From Clostridia bacterium (GTDB taxonomy: Bacteria > Bacillota > Clostridia > Christensenellales > Aristaeellaceae): a stretch of 39,209 nucleotides of DNA. The stretch spans positions 1 through 39,209 of the forward strand of contig JAFUBA010000048.1 of NCBI GenBank assembly GCA_017460395.1. Direction: 5' to 3'. Position numbers and translations under genes: made by a program. This document shows positions 9,275 to 16,879 of the stretch, piece after piece. The notes beneath the pieces are model-generated. The model made no database searches and had not been told where the DNA came from. It saw only the letters and a program-made list of their open reading frames with translations. The number at the start of each line of letters is the position of its first letter. The first letter of the stretch is position 1.

Positions 9275-9304
9275 ATTCTAACACAGGCGCTTGATCCCAT
9301 CAAG
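9275..9304 (-). promoter_or_regulatory. Promoter of mntP with overlapping palindrome
   Basis: On the minus strand: TTGATG (9303-9298), 17-base spacer, TAGAAT (9280-9275). The -35 lies inside the perfect palindrome CTTGAT-CCC-ATCAAG (9290-9304), an operator candidate that also covers the sialidase stop codon. The leader (9184-9268) has small hairpins, but I do not see the conserved yybP-ykoY manganese riboswitch elements. Confidence 0.65.
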
Positions 9305-10400
9305 GCAAAGGCAGCGTGATACGGATCTGACCAGGTTTTTCCTCGAGGCGCTCGAGCGGTACACGCCGGATGCGCAGGCGGTTGAGACAGAGCCCGAAAT
9401 CCTCCTGACCTCCGGCGCAGTAGGCGAGGAGCACCGCATCCTCCAGGGACAGGATCGCTGTATAGCAGTATCCGTGGTGGGGATCGTGCTCCAAAATGTC
9501 GGGTTCTGACCAGGTAGCACCATCATCCGGGGAGAGGGCATACACGAGCGGCGTCCGCCCCATGGTGATGGGTGCCTGGGGACAGATGTTGTTTACGGGC
9601 ACGGGGTTCCAGAGAGCGATCAGCCGGCCATCCTGCAGCCTCGCCATGGACATGGGCGAGAGCGGGGAGGTAAAGGGCGAAGGTCTGGGATCCGTCCACT
9701 GCAGTCCATCGTCACAGGAGAAAAATTCCATTTGCCGCCCGAGGTCGCATCTCGCCCAGCCATAGAGTACGCCCTCTGACAGTTCTATGACACCGGGCTC
9801 CTGAAGGCCGCTTGAAGAGATGACGGGCGGCAGTTCAAGACAGGTGCCCGTCTCCTGCCAGGTGGTGCCGTCATCATCTGAATAGAAGAAGACGGTCCTT
9901 GCGGGGGCAAAGAGCAGATGGCCATCCTCGTCCAGTCGGTTTGGGTGGTCTGCAGCGGGAATGATCAGGCGGCCGGAGGACGTGCGGAAAAGTCTGTCGT
10001 TATTCACCACAAAGAAACTGGTGCGGCGGTTGACACGGACCGGTTTATCCCATGTTTTTCCACAGTCTGTGGAAACCTGGAAGGCAATGTACATATCCAG
10101 CCAGCTTTTCCGCACAAGATACATAAGTCCGATCTGCCCCCGCGGCAGCGAAATCAGAGACACGCTCATGACGTTCATGGCATCATACGTGCTGGCCGAT
10201 ACAATCGTTTGCGGCTCACTCCAGGTGTTGCCACGATCTGTTGAGCGGATCAGGCGGAGGTCTGCCATGGTATGGTCAGCTGCAAGATCGCCAAGAAAGG
10301 CGGAGTAGACAAACAGTATCTCGCCGCCTGGGGACAATTCCAGAAAGGATCCTTCGCTGTTTCTGGGATTCCCTTTCTGTGGAATCATGTCGAAAAACAT
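9300..10400 (-). CDS. Sialidase-like exo-glycosidase with Asp-boxes
   Basis: A 366-residue protein with at least four Asp-box (BNR) repeats: STDRGNTWSEP, STDCGKTWDKP, SDDDGTTWQE and SPDDGATWSEP, the signature of the six-bladed GH33-type beta-propeller. No signal peptide is seen, so it is probably cytoplasmic or belongs to the uncharacterised sialidase-like family rather than being a classical secreted neuraminidase. The ATG at 10400 has GGGAGG six bases upstream. Neighbours are an esterase (same strand, 167 bases upstream) and mntP. The substrate could be sialic acid or another acidic sugar; the exact specificity cannot be read. Confidence 0.8.
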   Translation of the reverse strand: MFFDMIPQKGNPRNSEGSFLELSPGGEILFVYSAFLGDLAADHTMADLRLIRSTDRGNTWSEPQTIVSASTYDAMNVMSVSLISLPRGQIGLMYLVRKSWLDMYIAFQVSTDCGKTWDKPVRVNRRTSFFVVNNDRLFRTSSGRLIIPAADHPNRLDEDGHLLFAPARTVFFYSDDDGTTWQETGTCLELPPVISSSGLQEPGVIELSEGVLYGWARCDLGRQMEFFSCDDGLQWTDPRPSPFTSPLSPMSMARLQDGRLIALWNPVPVNNICPQAPITMGRTPLVYALSPDDGATWSEPDILEHDPHHGYCYTAILSLEDAVLLAYCAGGQEDFGLCLNRLRIRRVPLERLEEKPGQIRITLPLP

Positions 10401-10439
10401 GGTATGCCTCCCGCCTCTCTGAAACAGAATTCGGTGCTA

Positions 10440-10532
10440 TTCACAGCTCATACGGGAAGATTTCGATATTTTCACATCATTTTTCACAGGGTATCTGTGA
10501 AAAATGTGAAGAACGCAAGAAAGTAATTCACA
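10440..10532 (-). promoter_or_regulatory. Cluster of TTCACA repeats with 12-bp inverted repeat upstream of the sialidase gene
   Basis: Six copies of TTCACA or its complement occur at 10440, 10471, 10483, 10496, 10505 and 10527. Two of them form the perfect palindrome CATTTTTCACAG (10478-10489) and CTGTGAAAAATG (10495-10506) with a five-base centre. This lies 40-130 bases upstream of the sialidase start and looks like a multi-site operator. Confidence 0.5.
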
Positions 10533-10567
10533 GTTTCCACATACAGTCGGTGGAAAAGTGTGGAAAA

Positions 10568-11377
10568 CTATTTCTTCAACAGCCAGTCCAGGACGTGCTG
10601 GATGTAGGTGTCCCAGAAAACCCAGTCGTGTGCGCCGGGACCTTCCTCATACGTCAGATCCGCGCCGCGACGCATCATTTCCTCCCGGGCATACTGATTC
10701 ATGTCGTAGAGAAAATCGCTCAGTCCGACCGACTGATAGAGCTTTGGCTGAAAGCCTTTTTCCACAGCCTGATCGTAGAGAGCAAACAGATCGTGGCGGC
10801 TCCCGCGGAGTCTGTTGACACCGCCCTCCACCGCCGCCCCGAAGGCATCCTCCCAGGGGAAGATGTTCTTCTCCGGGTCCAGGTGATCATACATGCCCAC
10901 AAGGTCCAGGGCACCGGACATGGAGGCTGCCCTGCCGAACACGTCCGGGCGCGTCAGGCCCAGGTACCAGGCACCGTAGCCGCCCATGGAAAAGCCGGCG
11001 ACGTAGGTTTTCTTCGGATCGGAAGTGACAGGGAAAACGGTGCGGACAAACAGAGGCAGTTCCTCTGTGAAAAACTTCGTGTACATCAGCCCGCTCCTGG
11101 TATCCTGGTACAGCTCGTTCCCGGCCGATGCCATGACGCAGGCGATCCCGCGGTCCTGCGCATAGCGCTCAATGTTGGAATAGCGCAGGAATGAAAAGGC
11201 ATCCCCGTATGCGCCGTGGAGCAGATAGACCACCGGCAGACCGTCCCTGTAGTTGTACTTTCCGCCCTCCTCCATGTCCCGGATGGAGCAGTCGGAGCCT
11301 GGGGTGGGGATCAGGACATTGACGGTGATGTTGCTCTTCATGGAAAAACTGTAAAAATGGGTTTCCATCCATGCCAT
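10568..11377 (-). CDS. EstA/esterase D-family acyl esterase
   Basis: A 269-residue alpha/beta hydrolase of the PF00756 (esterase D, tributyrin esterase) family. LLHGAYGD (53-60) gives the oxyanion region. The nucleophile Ser130 is in GFSMGGYGA, with Asp in GLSDFLYD (218-225) and His250 in GAHDW completing the triad. No signal peptide is seen. Relatives remove acetyl or other acyl groups from sugars or small esters, which fits neighbouring glycan genes. The start is ATG 11377 with GAGGAGG seven bases upstream; upstream in-frame codons have no ribosome binding site. Only 55 bases separate it from the divergent hydrolase gene. Confidence 0.88.
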   Translation of the reverse strand: MAWMETHFYSFSMKSNITVNVLIPTPGSDCSIRDMEEGGKYNYRDGLPVVYLLHGAYGDAFSFLRYSNIERYAQDRGIACVMASAGNELYQDTRSGLMYTKFFTEELPLFVRTVFPVTSDPKKTYVAGFSMGGYGAWYLGLTRPDVFGRAASMSGALDLVGMYDHLDPEKNIFPWEDAFGAAVEGGVNRLRGSRHDLFALYDQAVEKGFQPKLYQSVGLSDFLYDMNQYAREEMMRRGADLTYEEGPGAHDWVFWDTYIQHVLDWLLKK

Positions 11378-11432
11378 AGGACTGACCTCCTCAAAAATGT
11401 ATCGAAAGAAAGTACGGGAAAGGTGACTCAAT

Positions 11433-12500
11433 ATGAAAGAATTGCGAGAGATGACCATAGGCGAAGTGATCGAGAGCGGGCGACTGGGCAAATTCGGTGA
11501 GTATCTGTTCACCTATATGACCGAGGACCATTATGGACGGCAGCTCGCATCCTACGGGTATGAAAAGGCAGGATTTGAAGAAGGATTTCGCCGCATGGAG
11601 GAGCTCAGGAGCCAGGGCGAATGTCTGCACATGAAGGTGTACACGGAGCGGGAGCGCAGAAGCTCCTGGGACCGGGAGCAGGTGGAGATCGAATACTTCC
11701 CTGCTCTCTCAGATGGCCTGGAAGAGCAAAGGCGGCCGTACGTGCTCATCGTGCCCGGCGGCGGCTTCAACCGGCAGTGGGGCTTTGTGGAGGGACAGGC
11801 CATCGCAGCGCGCGCAAACGCCCTGGGACTTGCTGCCTTTGTTTTGTACTACCGCGTCAAGCAGCAGCCGCTGCTGCCCCTGCCCATGGAGGACATGTAC
11901 CGCGCGATCCAGGTGATTGAGGAGCACGCGGATGAATGGAACCTTCTGCCCGGGTGCTACATGGTGGGCGGGTTTTCGGCAGGCGGCACCATTGCGGGGA
12001 GCATCCTGACGGATCACCTTGGCTGGAAGAAGGCCGGTGTCCCAAAGCCCTCCCTGGTGTTCCTCGGCTACACGCCCACCAGGATGGACGAGTTCTACGA
12101 CCTGTGGAAATCTCTCCCTGAGGACAGCGAGGCCCGGGAAGGTGTGGCCGTCATGCTGAGGCGGGTTGGCGGGCCCCTGTTCTCCGTGAATGATGGGGAG
12201 AAGCTCCGGGAGTACCGCCTGATGGATCATCTTCTGGATGCTGATGACGCGCCGAAGGTCTATATGGTAGCCAACGAGGATGACGGCACCGTGCCCGTAT
12301 CCTGCAGCAGAGCGATGGCTGAGGCCCTGGAGAAAAAGGGCATCCCGGTATGCTGCAGGATTGGGAAGACGGGCGGGCACAGCTTTGGTCTCGGCAACGG
12401 GCTCGAAGTGGAAGGCTGGTTTGATGAAGCGGTCCGCCTGTCGGGGCTCGTTTCAATGACGGACGGGAGTCATCAGACAAGCTCTGCTTCGATGGGATAA
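11433..12500 (+). CDS. Alpha/beta hydrolase (BD-FAE/xylan-esterase type)
   Basis: A 355-residue alpha/beta hydrolase. The N-terminal 90 residues are a helical extension of unknown role. The core begins at PYVLIVPGGGFNRQWG (oxyanion loop), with nucleophile Ser182 in VGGFSAGG, acid in ANEDDGTVP and His in GGHSFG near the C-terminus. It resembles BD-FAE/acetyl-xylan esterase proteins that deacylate plant or host oligosaccharides. No signal peptide, so it probably acts on imported sugars. It is divergent from the esterase at 11377 and overlaps the 3' end of the EEP gene by 28 bases. Confidence 0.85.
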   Translation: MKELREMTIGEVIESGRLGKFGEYLFTYMTEDHYGRQLASYGYEKAGFEEGFRRMEELRSQGECLHMKVYTERERRSSWDREQVEIEYFPALSDGLEEQRRPYVLIVPGGGFNRQWGFVEGQAIAARANALGLAAFVLYYRVKQQPLLPLPMEDMYRAIQVIEEHADEWNLLPGCYMVGGFSAGGTIAGSILTDHLGWKKAGVPKPSLVFLGYTPTRMDEFYDLWKSLPEDSEAREGVAVMLRRVGGPLFSVNDGEKLREYRLMDHLLDADDAPKVYMVANEDDGTVPVSCSRAMAEALEKKGIPVCCRIGKTGGHSFGLGNGLEVEGWFDEAVRLSGLVSMTDGSHQTSSASMG

Positions 12501-13222
12501 TGGTCTGAGAGGTAGACGCCGCTATGCACATGCTGCCACTTTTCTATGCTGCGGCATGTGAGGTCTCCCCGAAGGAAGATGTAGTCGATGGGCTCCGGGA
12601 GATCATGCATGAAGCCGTGATAGGTGTTCCCGATGCCCTCCGTCAGATTCACAAACTCCGGATGCTCTTTGAGATACTGCATCTCATCACTCTCCGGGAC
12701 ACAGTTGAAATCGCCCGCCAGAATGACTGGGGCATCCGGAAAGAAGGCTGTCTCGCGAAGGACGCTGAGGATCTGCTGAAGGGCCAGGAGGCGAGATTTC
12801 TGGCCTACGTGGTCCAGATGGGTGTTGATCACGCGAAATACCCTGTTTTCCTGCAGGTCATGGAACAGCGCAATGGATGCAGTCCTCGGACAGTCGCTCT
12901 GATCGGGGTAGCGGCTGCCGGGCAGGTAAGGCGTGGGGGAGAGCCAGATGGTCCGAAAATCCATGAGGTTCATCCGGGATGTCCGGTAGGCGATACACAC
13001 CTGCTCCCCGTCCAGGTGCTCTCCGCGCCCGCACCCGACGATGGAATAACCCTGGAGGGATTCCTTCAGCCATGCGGCCACATGGGGCAGCACTTCCTGG
13101 AAGCCGATGATATCCGGCTGTCTTTCGCGGATCACCTGCACAATGAAATCTTTCCTGTATTCAAAATTGTTGATGCCGTCGTGCCCGCAGTCATAGCGGA
13201 TATTGAAGGTGACGTATTTCAT
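12473..13222 (-). CDS. Endonuclease/exonuclease/phosphatase (EEP) family protein
   Basis: A 249-residue metal-dependent phosphoesterase of the EEP superfamily. The order of motifs is typical: TFNIRYD (Asn7), GFQEV (Glu43), NTHLDHVG, GDFNCVPES and SDHYPIEAEL at the C-terminus with the catalytic Asp-His. Such soluble members cleave phosphodiesters in sugars, inositol phosphates, lipids or nucleotides. No signal peptide. GGGAGGAG is just before ATG 13222. It is the last gene of a three-gene minus-strand operon (178-aa protein, PHP, EEP), 12 bases after the PHP stop. Confidence 0.88.
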   Translation of the reverse strand: MKYVTFNIRYDCGHDGINNFEYRKDFIVQVIRERQPDIIGFQEVLPHVAAWLKESLQGYSIVGCGRGEHLDGEQVCIAYRTSRMNLMDFRTIWLSPTPYLPGSRYPDQSDCPRTASIALFHDLQENRVFRVINTHLDHVGQKSRLLALQQILSVLRETAFFPDAPVILAGDFNCVPESDEMQYLKEHPEFVNLTEGIGNTYHGFMHDLPEPIDYIFLRGDLTCRSIEKWQHVHSGVYLSDHYPIEAELV

Positions 13223-13234
13223 GGGCTCCTCCCT

Positions 13235-14161
13235 TCAGCGGTAGATGGGCGGGGAGATACAGATGAGCTGCTCAAGATGTGCCTCGCCGTCCGGCGTGGA
13301 AAGGTACAGCTTGGGGATCAGGACGGGACCTGCAGGAAAAAGATCCTCCGGCAGATCCAGCGCTTTTTCTTCTGAGATTTCATAGCTCTTCGTCACGTCC
13401 CTGCCCCGAAGCGTCATGAGATAGCGGTCTGCAGACACAAATCCAGATTTATGCACGTTTTCAAGGGAGAAATGCCATGTTTCTCCCTTTTTTTCTGCGT
13501 GCAGCAGGAGTCCCTTGGATACATAGGTCTGCATGGTTCGGATGGCCCGGGCAAGAGATTCGGCGGGCGTTTCTTCCTCTGTGCAGTCGATATAGGTGGC
13601 AAAGTGCATGTGCATGTCCCATCTGCCGTGCAGATCCATCCCGCAGGTGTGGGCCAGGTGCTTTCCCTCCAGGACCAGCTGCTCCCACCAGTCCAGACCC
13701 CTTCCATTGACCTCGTGCAGGGGCTCCAGATTATTGAAGACCTCAATGAAATCCACGTGGGAAAAGTCGTGGACGGTCATCTCAAACCGGCACCCTCTTG
13801 CAAAGGGCGCACCATACGAAAATGGATGGGCGATGCCAGTGAGGGCGCCTGCTTCCTTGCATGCCTCAAAGAGCTTTTCCGGATGGAAGCGGTCGATGGA
13901 GTCCCAGGGGACATACTTTTCCAGATTGAGACACAGGATATGCCCGTAGTAGGTGGTGTATTCCATGCCATAGATGCACTGGATGCCGGAGGGTCGGCTG
14001 GAAAGGAGCTCCCGGACCACCCGGTGGCCTGAGATCGTATTGTGATCGGTCAGAGCAAAGACGTCCACCCGGTCTTTTTCCATGTGCTCAATGAGATCAA
14101 GACAGGTGAGGGATGCGTCTGAGTGGGTGGTGTGATTGTGCAGTTCAAACCTCTTCAGCAT
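13235..14161 (-). CDS. PHP-domain metal-dependent phosphoesterase
   Basis: A 308-residue PHP protein. Metal ligands are visible in ELHNHTTHSDA (His8, His10), FALTDHNTI, YGMEYTTYYGH, GIAHPF and the late CGMDLHG segment. PHP phosphoesterases hydrolyse phosphomonoesters or diesters of sugars and nucleotides. The C-terminal 100 residues form an extra, unrecognised domain. Its start codon overlaps the stop of the upstream gene by seven bases (14155-14161), indicating translational coupling. Confidence 0.88.
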   Translation of the reverse strand: MLKRFELHNHTTHSDASLTCLDLIEHMEKDRVDVFALTDHNTISGHRVVRELLSSRPSGIQCIYGMEYTTYYGHILCLNLEKYVPWDSIDRFHPEKLFEACKEAGALTGIAHPFSYGAPFARGCRFEMTVHDFSHVDFIEVFNNLEPLHEVNGRGLDWWEQLVLEGKHLAHTCGMDLHGRWDMHMHFATYIDCTEEETPAESLARAIRTMQTYVSKGLLLHAEKKGETWHFSLENVHKSGFVSADRYLMTLRGRDVTKSYEISEEKALDLPEDLFPAGPVLIPKLYLSTPDGEAHLEQLICISPPIYR

Positions 14162-14691
14162 GCAGTTTCCCCCTCCCTTTCGCAGGGCTCCCCCGAGACG
14201 CTCAGCGTATAGCGGGTCCGGTCCTTGATGACATTGAAGACCAGCACGGTCACCTTCAGGACTCCCTCAAAGACGGGTGTTGGGATGCAGCCCTCCGTGG
14301 CCTCCTCGCCGTCATAGTGCATGTGCCGCTCGGTGAGCTGGCGATGGATGCATCCGATGAAGGTATCATTGAGGGTTAAGAGTGTGTGGATCTCCGTCTT
14401 CATGTCCCCGAGAATCACACGCTCCGTCTCCTCACGGGAATAGGTCAGACCGTACTTCTCAAGGCACTGTCTCTGCACATCCGCGATCAGCTCCTCCGAC
14501 AGGTCCTCCCTGGAAAAACGCTGCTGATCGAAGGTGAAAGCAATGTCCATGCTCCGATAGGGGCGCTCAAGACAGATGGTGTAGGTGATCTGACCCACAA
14601 AGTCCCGGTTGACAAGGCCTTCCACATGGTACAGCTGCTCCATGAAAGCATGCCTCATTTCTGTGTGTTTTGCGTGTATGATGTTTTTCAT
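14155..14691 (-). CDS. Unrecognised 178-aa protein, first gene of the PHP-EEP operon
   Basis: I do not recognise this family. It is soluble, has no signal peptide or membrane segment, and is fairly acidic with many His residues (HAKHTEMRHAF at the N-terminus, RHMHYDGEE near residue 125). The C-terminal part looks like beta strands (VLKVTVLVFNVIKDRTRYTLSVS). It is transcribed from a strong promoter at 14709-14737 and translationally coupled to the PHP gene, so it probably works in the same pathway. The ATG at 14691 has only a weak upstream CGGAA. Confidence 0.7.
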   Translation of the reverse strand: MKNIIHAKHTEMRHAFMEQLYHVEGLVNRDFVGQITYTICLERPYRSMDIAFTFDQQRFSREDLSEELIADVQRQCLEKYGLTYSREETERVILGDMKTEIHTLLTLNDTFIGCIHRQLTERHMHYDGEEATEGCIPTPVFEGVLKVTVLVFNVIKDRTRYTLSVSGEPCEREGETAC

Positions 14692-14708
14692 GTGGTTCCG
14701 ATGCAGCG

Positions 14709-14737
14709 ATTATATCCTGATGGCCAAATGAATTCAA
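14709..14737 (-). promoter_or_regulatory. Leftward promoter of the divergent pair
   Basis: Minus strand: TTGAAT (14737-14732), 17-base spacer, consensus TATAAT (14714-14709), 18 bases ahead of the 14691 start. Confidence 0.8.
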
Positions 14738-14753
14738 CGGGAAGAAATCGGTC

Positions 14754-14782
14754 TTGATTCACCGGGAGACATCTGCTACAAT
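14754..14782 (+). promoter_or_regulatory. Rightward promoter of the divergent pair
   Basis: TTGATT (14754-14759), 17-base spacer, TACAAT (14777-14782). The two -35 boxes are 16 bases apart back to back, so one regulator bound between them could control both operons. Confidence 0.75.
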
Positions 14783-14864
14783 GGCCGGGAACACAGGAGA
14801 GATGAATAAATCTATACAAAATGCCACCAGACTTTACAAAAAAAGATATTGGGTGAGGAACTGT

Positions 14865-15818
14865 ATGAACCTCAGGTTGCAAGCCGGAAACAAGGGGAGC
14901 TTTACCGTGATGCAGCTGACGGATTCCCATACGGGGGAGGACGCCGGGAAAAACGCGCGCACCGCGGAACTGATTGAGCAATTGATCGCCTGGGAAAAGC
15001 CGGATTTTATTGTCCATACGGGGGATGCGGTGTGGGGCGAGAGAAGCGAGGAGCAGATCCGGGAAGCGCTGTTGCCCCTGTCGGAGTCCGGAATTCCATG
15101 GACGTATGTGTTCGGAAACCATGACGCGGAGGCAGCGCACAATAAGGACAGGCTCTTTGAGTGCATCCGGAAAATGCCAAACTGCCGTATGTGGCATGAT
15201 GAAGGGTCCGGCTCTGACCGCCTCGGCAATCATTACCTGGAGGTATGCAACGGGGCCGGGCAGGTCATGTGGGTCCTGTTCTTTCTGGACTCCGGGGAAA
15301 TGTACCCGGATCCACGCGTCGGCGGCTATGCTGTGATCGGGAGAGAGCAGATTGACTGGTACCGGCGCGTCTCGGCACGGTATGCATCGGAAAACCCGGG
15401 CTATGCTGCCATGCTGTTTCAGCACATTGCTCTCCCCGAATTTCGGGAGATGTGGGAGATGGAGACCACCTACGGCATGAAGCGCGAGGAAGTGTGCTGT
15501 CCGAGAATCAACACCGGATTTTTCAGTGCGCTGGTGGAGGACGGGCACGCCAGAGGCGTGTTCGTGGGCCACGACCACACCAATGACTTCTGGGGCACGC
15601 GTTTTGGCGTGGCCCTGGGATACGGACGGCAGAGCGGTTACGGCGGCTACAGCGCAGACGACTTCCTGAAGGGCTGCAGAATGTTCCGCCTTTCGTGCGA
15701 TGAGGGGCAGAAAAAAGCAGCCGTGCCTTCGTTTGAAACCTATCTGAGACTGGAGGACGGGCGGCAGATCACATCTCCCTGGAAGCGGGAGCCGGAATAT
15801 GTGCGCCACGACCTGTGA
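14865..15818 (+). CDS. Calcineurin-like metallophosphoesterase
   Basis: A 317-residue phosphoesterase with all five metal motifs: LTDSHTG (Asp20, His22), HTGDAVWGE (Asp54), GNHDAE (Asn85, His86), LFQHI and GHDHTND. It resembles the YkuE/Icc-type family hydrolysing phosphodiesters or phosphomonoesters. No signal peptide. The start is ATG 14865, because GGTGAGG lies six bases upstream. The in-frame TTG 14754 is the promoter -35, and ATG 14802 has its purine run only two bases away. It is the first gene of the rightward sugar operon, with 31 bases to the permease. Confidence 0.9.
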   Translation: MNLRLQAGNKGSFTVMQLTDSHTGEDAGKNARTAELIEQLIAWEKPDFIVHTGDAVWGERSEEQIREALLPLSESGIPWTYVFGNHDAEAAHNKDRLFECIRKMPNCRMWHDEGSGSDRLGNHYLEVCNGAGQVMWVLFFLDSGEMYPDPRVGGYAVIGREQIDWYRRVSARYASENPGYAAMLFQHIALPEFREMWEMETTYGMKREEVCCPRINTGFFSALVEDGHARGVFVGHDHTNDFWGTRFGVALGYGRQSGYGGYSADDFLKGCRMFRLSCDEGQKKAAVPSFETYLRLEDGRQITSPWKREPEYVRHDL

Positions 15819-15849
15819 CAAAATAGAGAACTTGCAGAGGGAGAGCAGT

Positions 15850-16800
15850 ATGCGAAAGGGCAAACAAAATCCATCCGGCATCACCATCCGCACAAAACCG
15901 CTGTGGAAGAGGATGCTCTCGTGCTGGCCGCTGTATCTGATGCTGCTTCCGGCCATTGTCTACTATATTCTGATCTGTTATGTCCCCATTGCAGGCAACG
16001 TCCTTGCCTTCAAGGATTACTCCTTCCGCAAGGGCATCTGGGGCAGTCCCTGGGTGGGCATGAAGTACTTCAACATGTTCTTTTCCAGCTATGACTGCTG
16101 GAGACTAATCCGCAATACCCTGCATATCGGGTTCATCAAATGCATTCTGGAATTCCCCTTCGCGATTCTCCTGGCACTTCTCCTCAATGAGATCCGCGCA
16201 GAGAAATTCAAGAAGGTGACGCAGACGATCACCTACCTGCCGCACTTTCTGTCCTCGGTCATTATCGTGACCATGCTGCAGAGAATCCTGGCACCGAATA
16301 CCGGCGTGCTGAATCAGATCATCAAGGCCCTCGGCGGCGGGGGCGACACGTTCTTTCTCATGCAGTCGGGCTACTTCCACCGGATCCTTTTTACCATGGA
16401 TATCTGGCGGAACATCGGCTGGGACTCCATCATCTACCTGGCGGCCATCAGCGGGGTGGACCAGGAGCTGTATGAGGCGGCCAGCATGGATGGCTGTAAC
16501 CGCCTTGGACAGTGCTGGCATGTGACACTGCCAGGGATCCGGGGAACCATTGGCCTGCTGTTCATCATGGGTGTGGGCGGTCTTCTGTCCTCCGGCTTTG
16601 AACAGATGTGGCTGCTCCGCACGCCCGGCAACATGGCGGTGGCGGACACCCTGGACGTGTACGTGGTGCGCATCGGTCTTCAGAACGGCCAGTTCGGCTA
16701 CGCCTCGGCCATCGGCCTGATCCAGGGCCTGGTGGGTCTGGTGCTGGTGGTGGCAACCAACAGCATCAGCAAAAAGTTTACGGAGGTCGCTCTGTGGTGA
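15850..16800 (+). CDS. ABC sugar transporter permease (LplB/YtcP type, first)
   Basis: A 316-residue permease of the binding-protein-dependent family, LplB-like. The segment YLMLLPAIVYYILICYVPIA starts the first of six predicted membrane helices. The EAA loop that contacts the ATPase is EAASMDGCNRLGQCWHVTLP. It pairs with the second permease at 18701 and the binding protein at 16880. The ATG at 15850 has AGAGGGAG six bases upstream. No ATP-binding subunit is encoded nearby, so a shared ATPase of the MsmX type is expected elsewhere. Confidence 0.94.
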   Translation: MRKGKQNPSGITIRTKPLWKRMLSCWPLYLMLLPAIVYYILICYVPIAGNVLAFKDYSFRKGIWGSPWVGMKYFNMFFSSYDCWRLIRNTLHIGFIKCILEFPFAILLALLLNEIRAEKFKKVTQTITYLPHFLSSVIIVTMLQRILAPNTGVLNQIIKALGGGGDTFFLMQSGYFHRILFTMDIWRNIGWDSIIYLAAISGVDQELYEAASMDGCNRLGQCWHVTLPGIRGTIGLLFIMGVGGLLSSGFEQMWLLRTPGNMAVADTLDVYVVRIGLQNGQFGYASAIGLIQGLVGLVLVVATNSISKKFTEVALW

Positions 16801-16879
16801 GCGGCACATGAATTCAGGAAGTTTGGCCAGATACGGCCTCGCACTTCAGTTCCCCAATTTTACAAAAGGAGGTACCCCT

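Noticed and set aside
10057-10075. Palindrome TTTCCACA-GTC-TGTGGAAA inside the sialidase gene
   Set aside because: It lies within the codons of an Asp-box, so coding constraint can explain it.
10534-10567. Repeated TTTCCACA-like sequences resembling DnaA boxes
   Set aside because: They differ from TTATCCACA, are few, and lack an AT-rich unwinding region, so an origin is not supported.
10241-11194. A 317-codon plus-strand frame opposite the esterase
   Set aside because: It crosses the sialidase start and the repeat cluster, and the esterase on the other strand has a full triad.
14688-15956. A 422-codon minus-strand frame over the metallophosphoesterase gene
   Set aside because: It runs through the divergent promoter region and opposes a gene with all five catalytic motifs.
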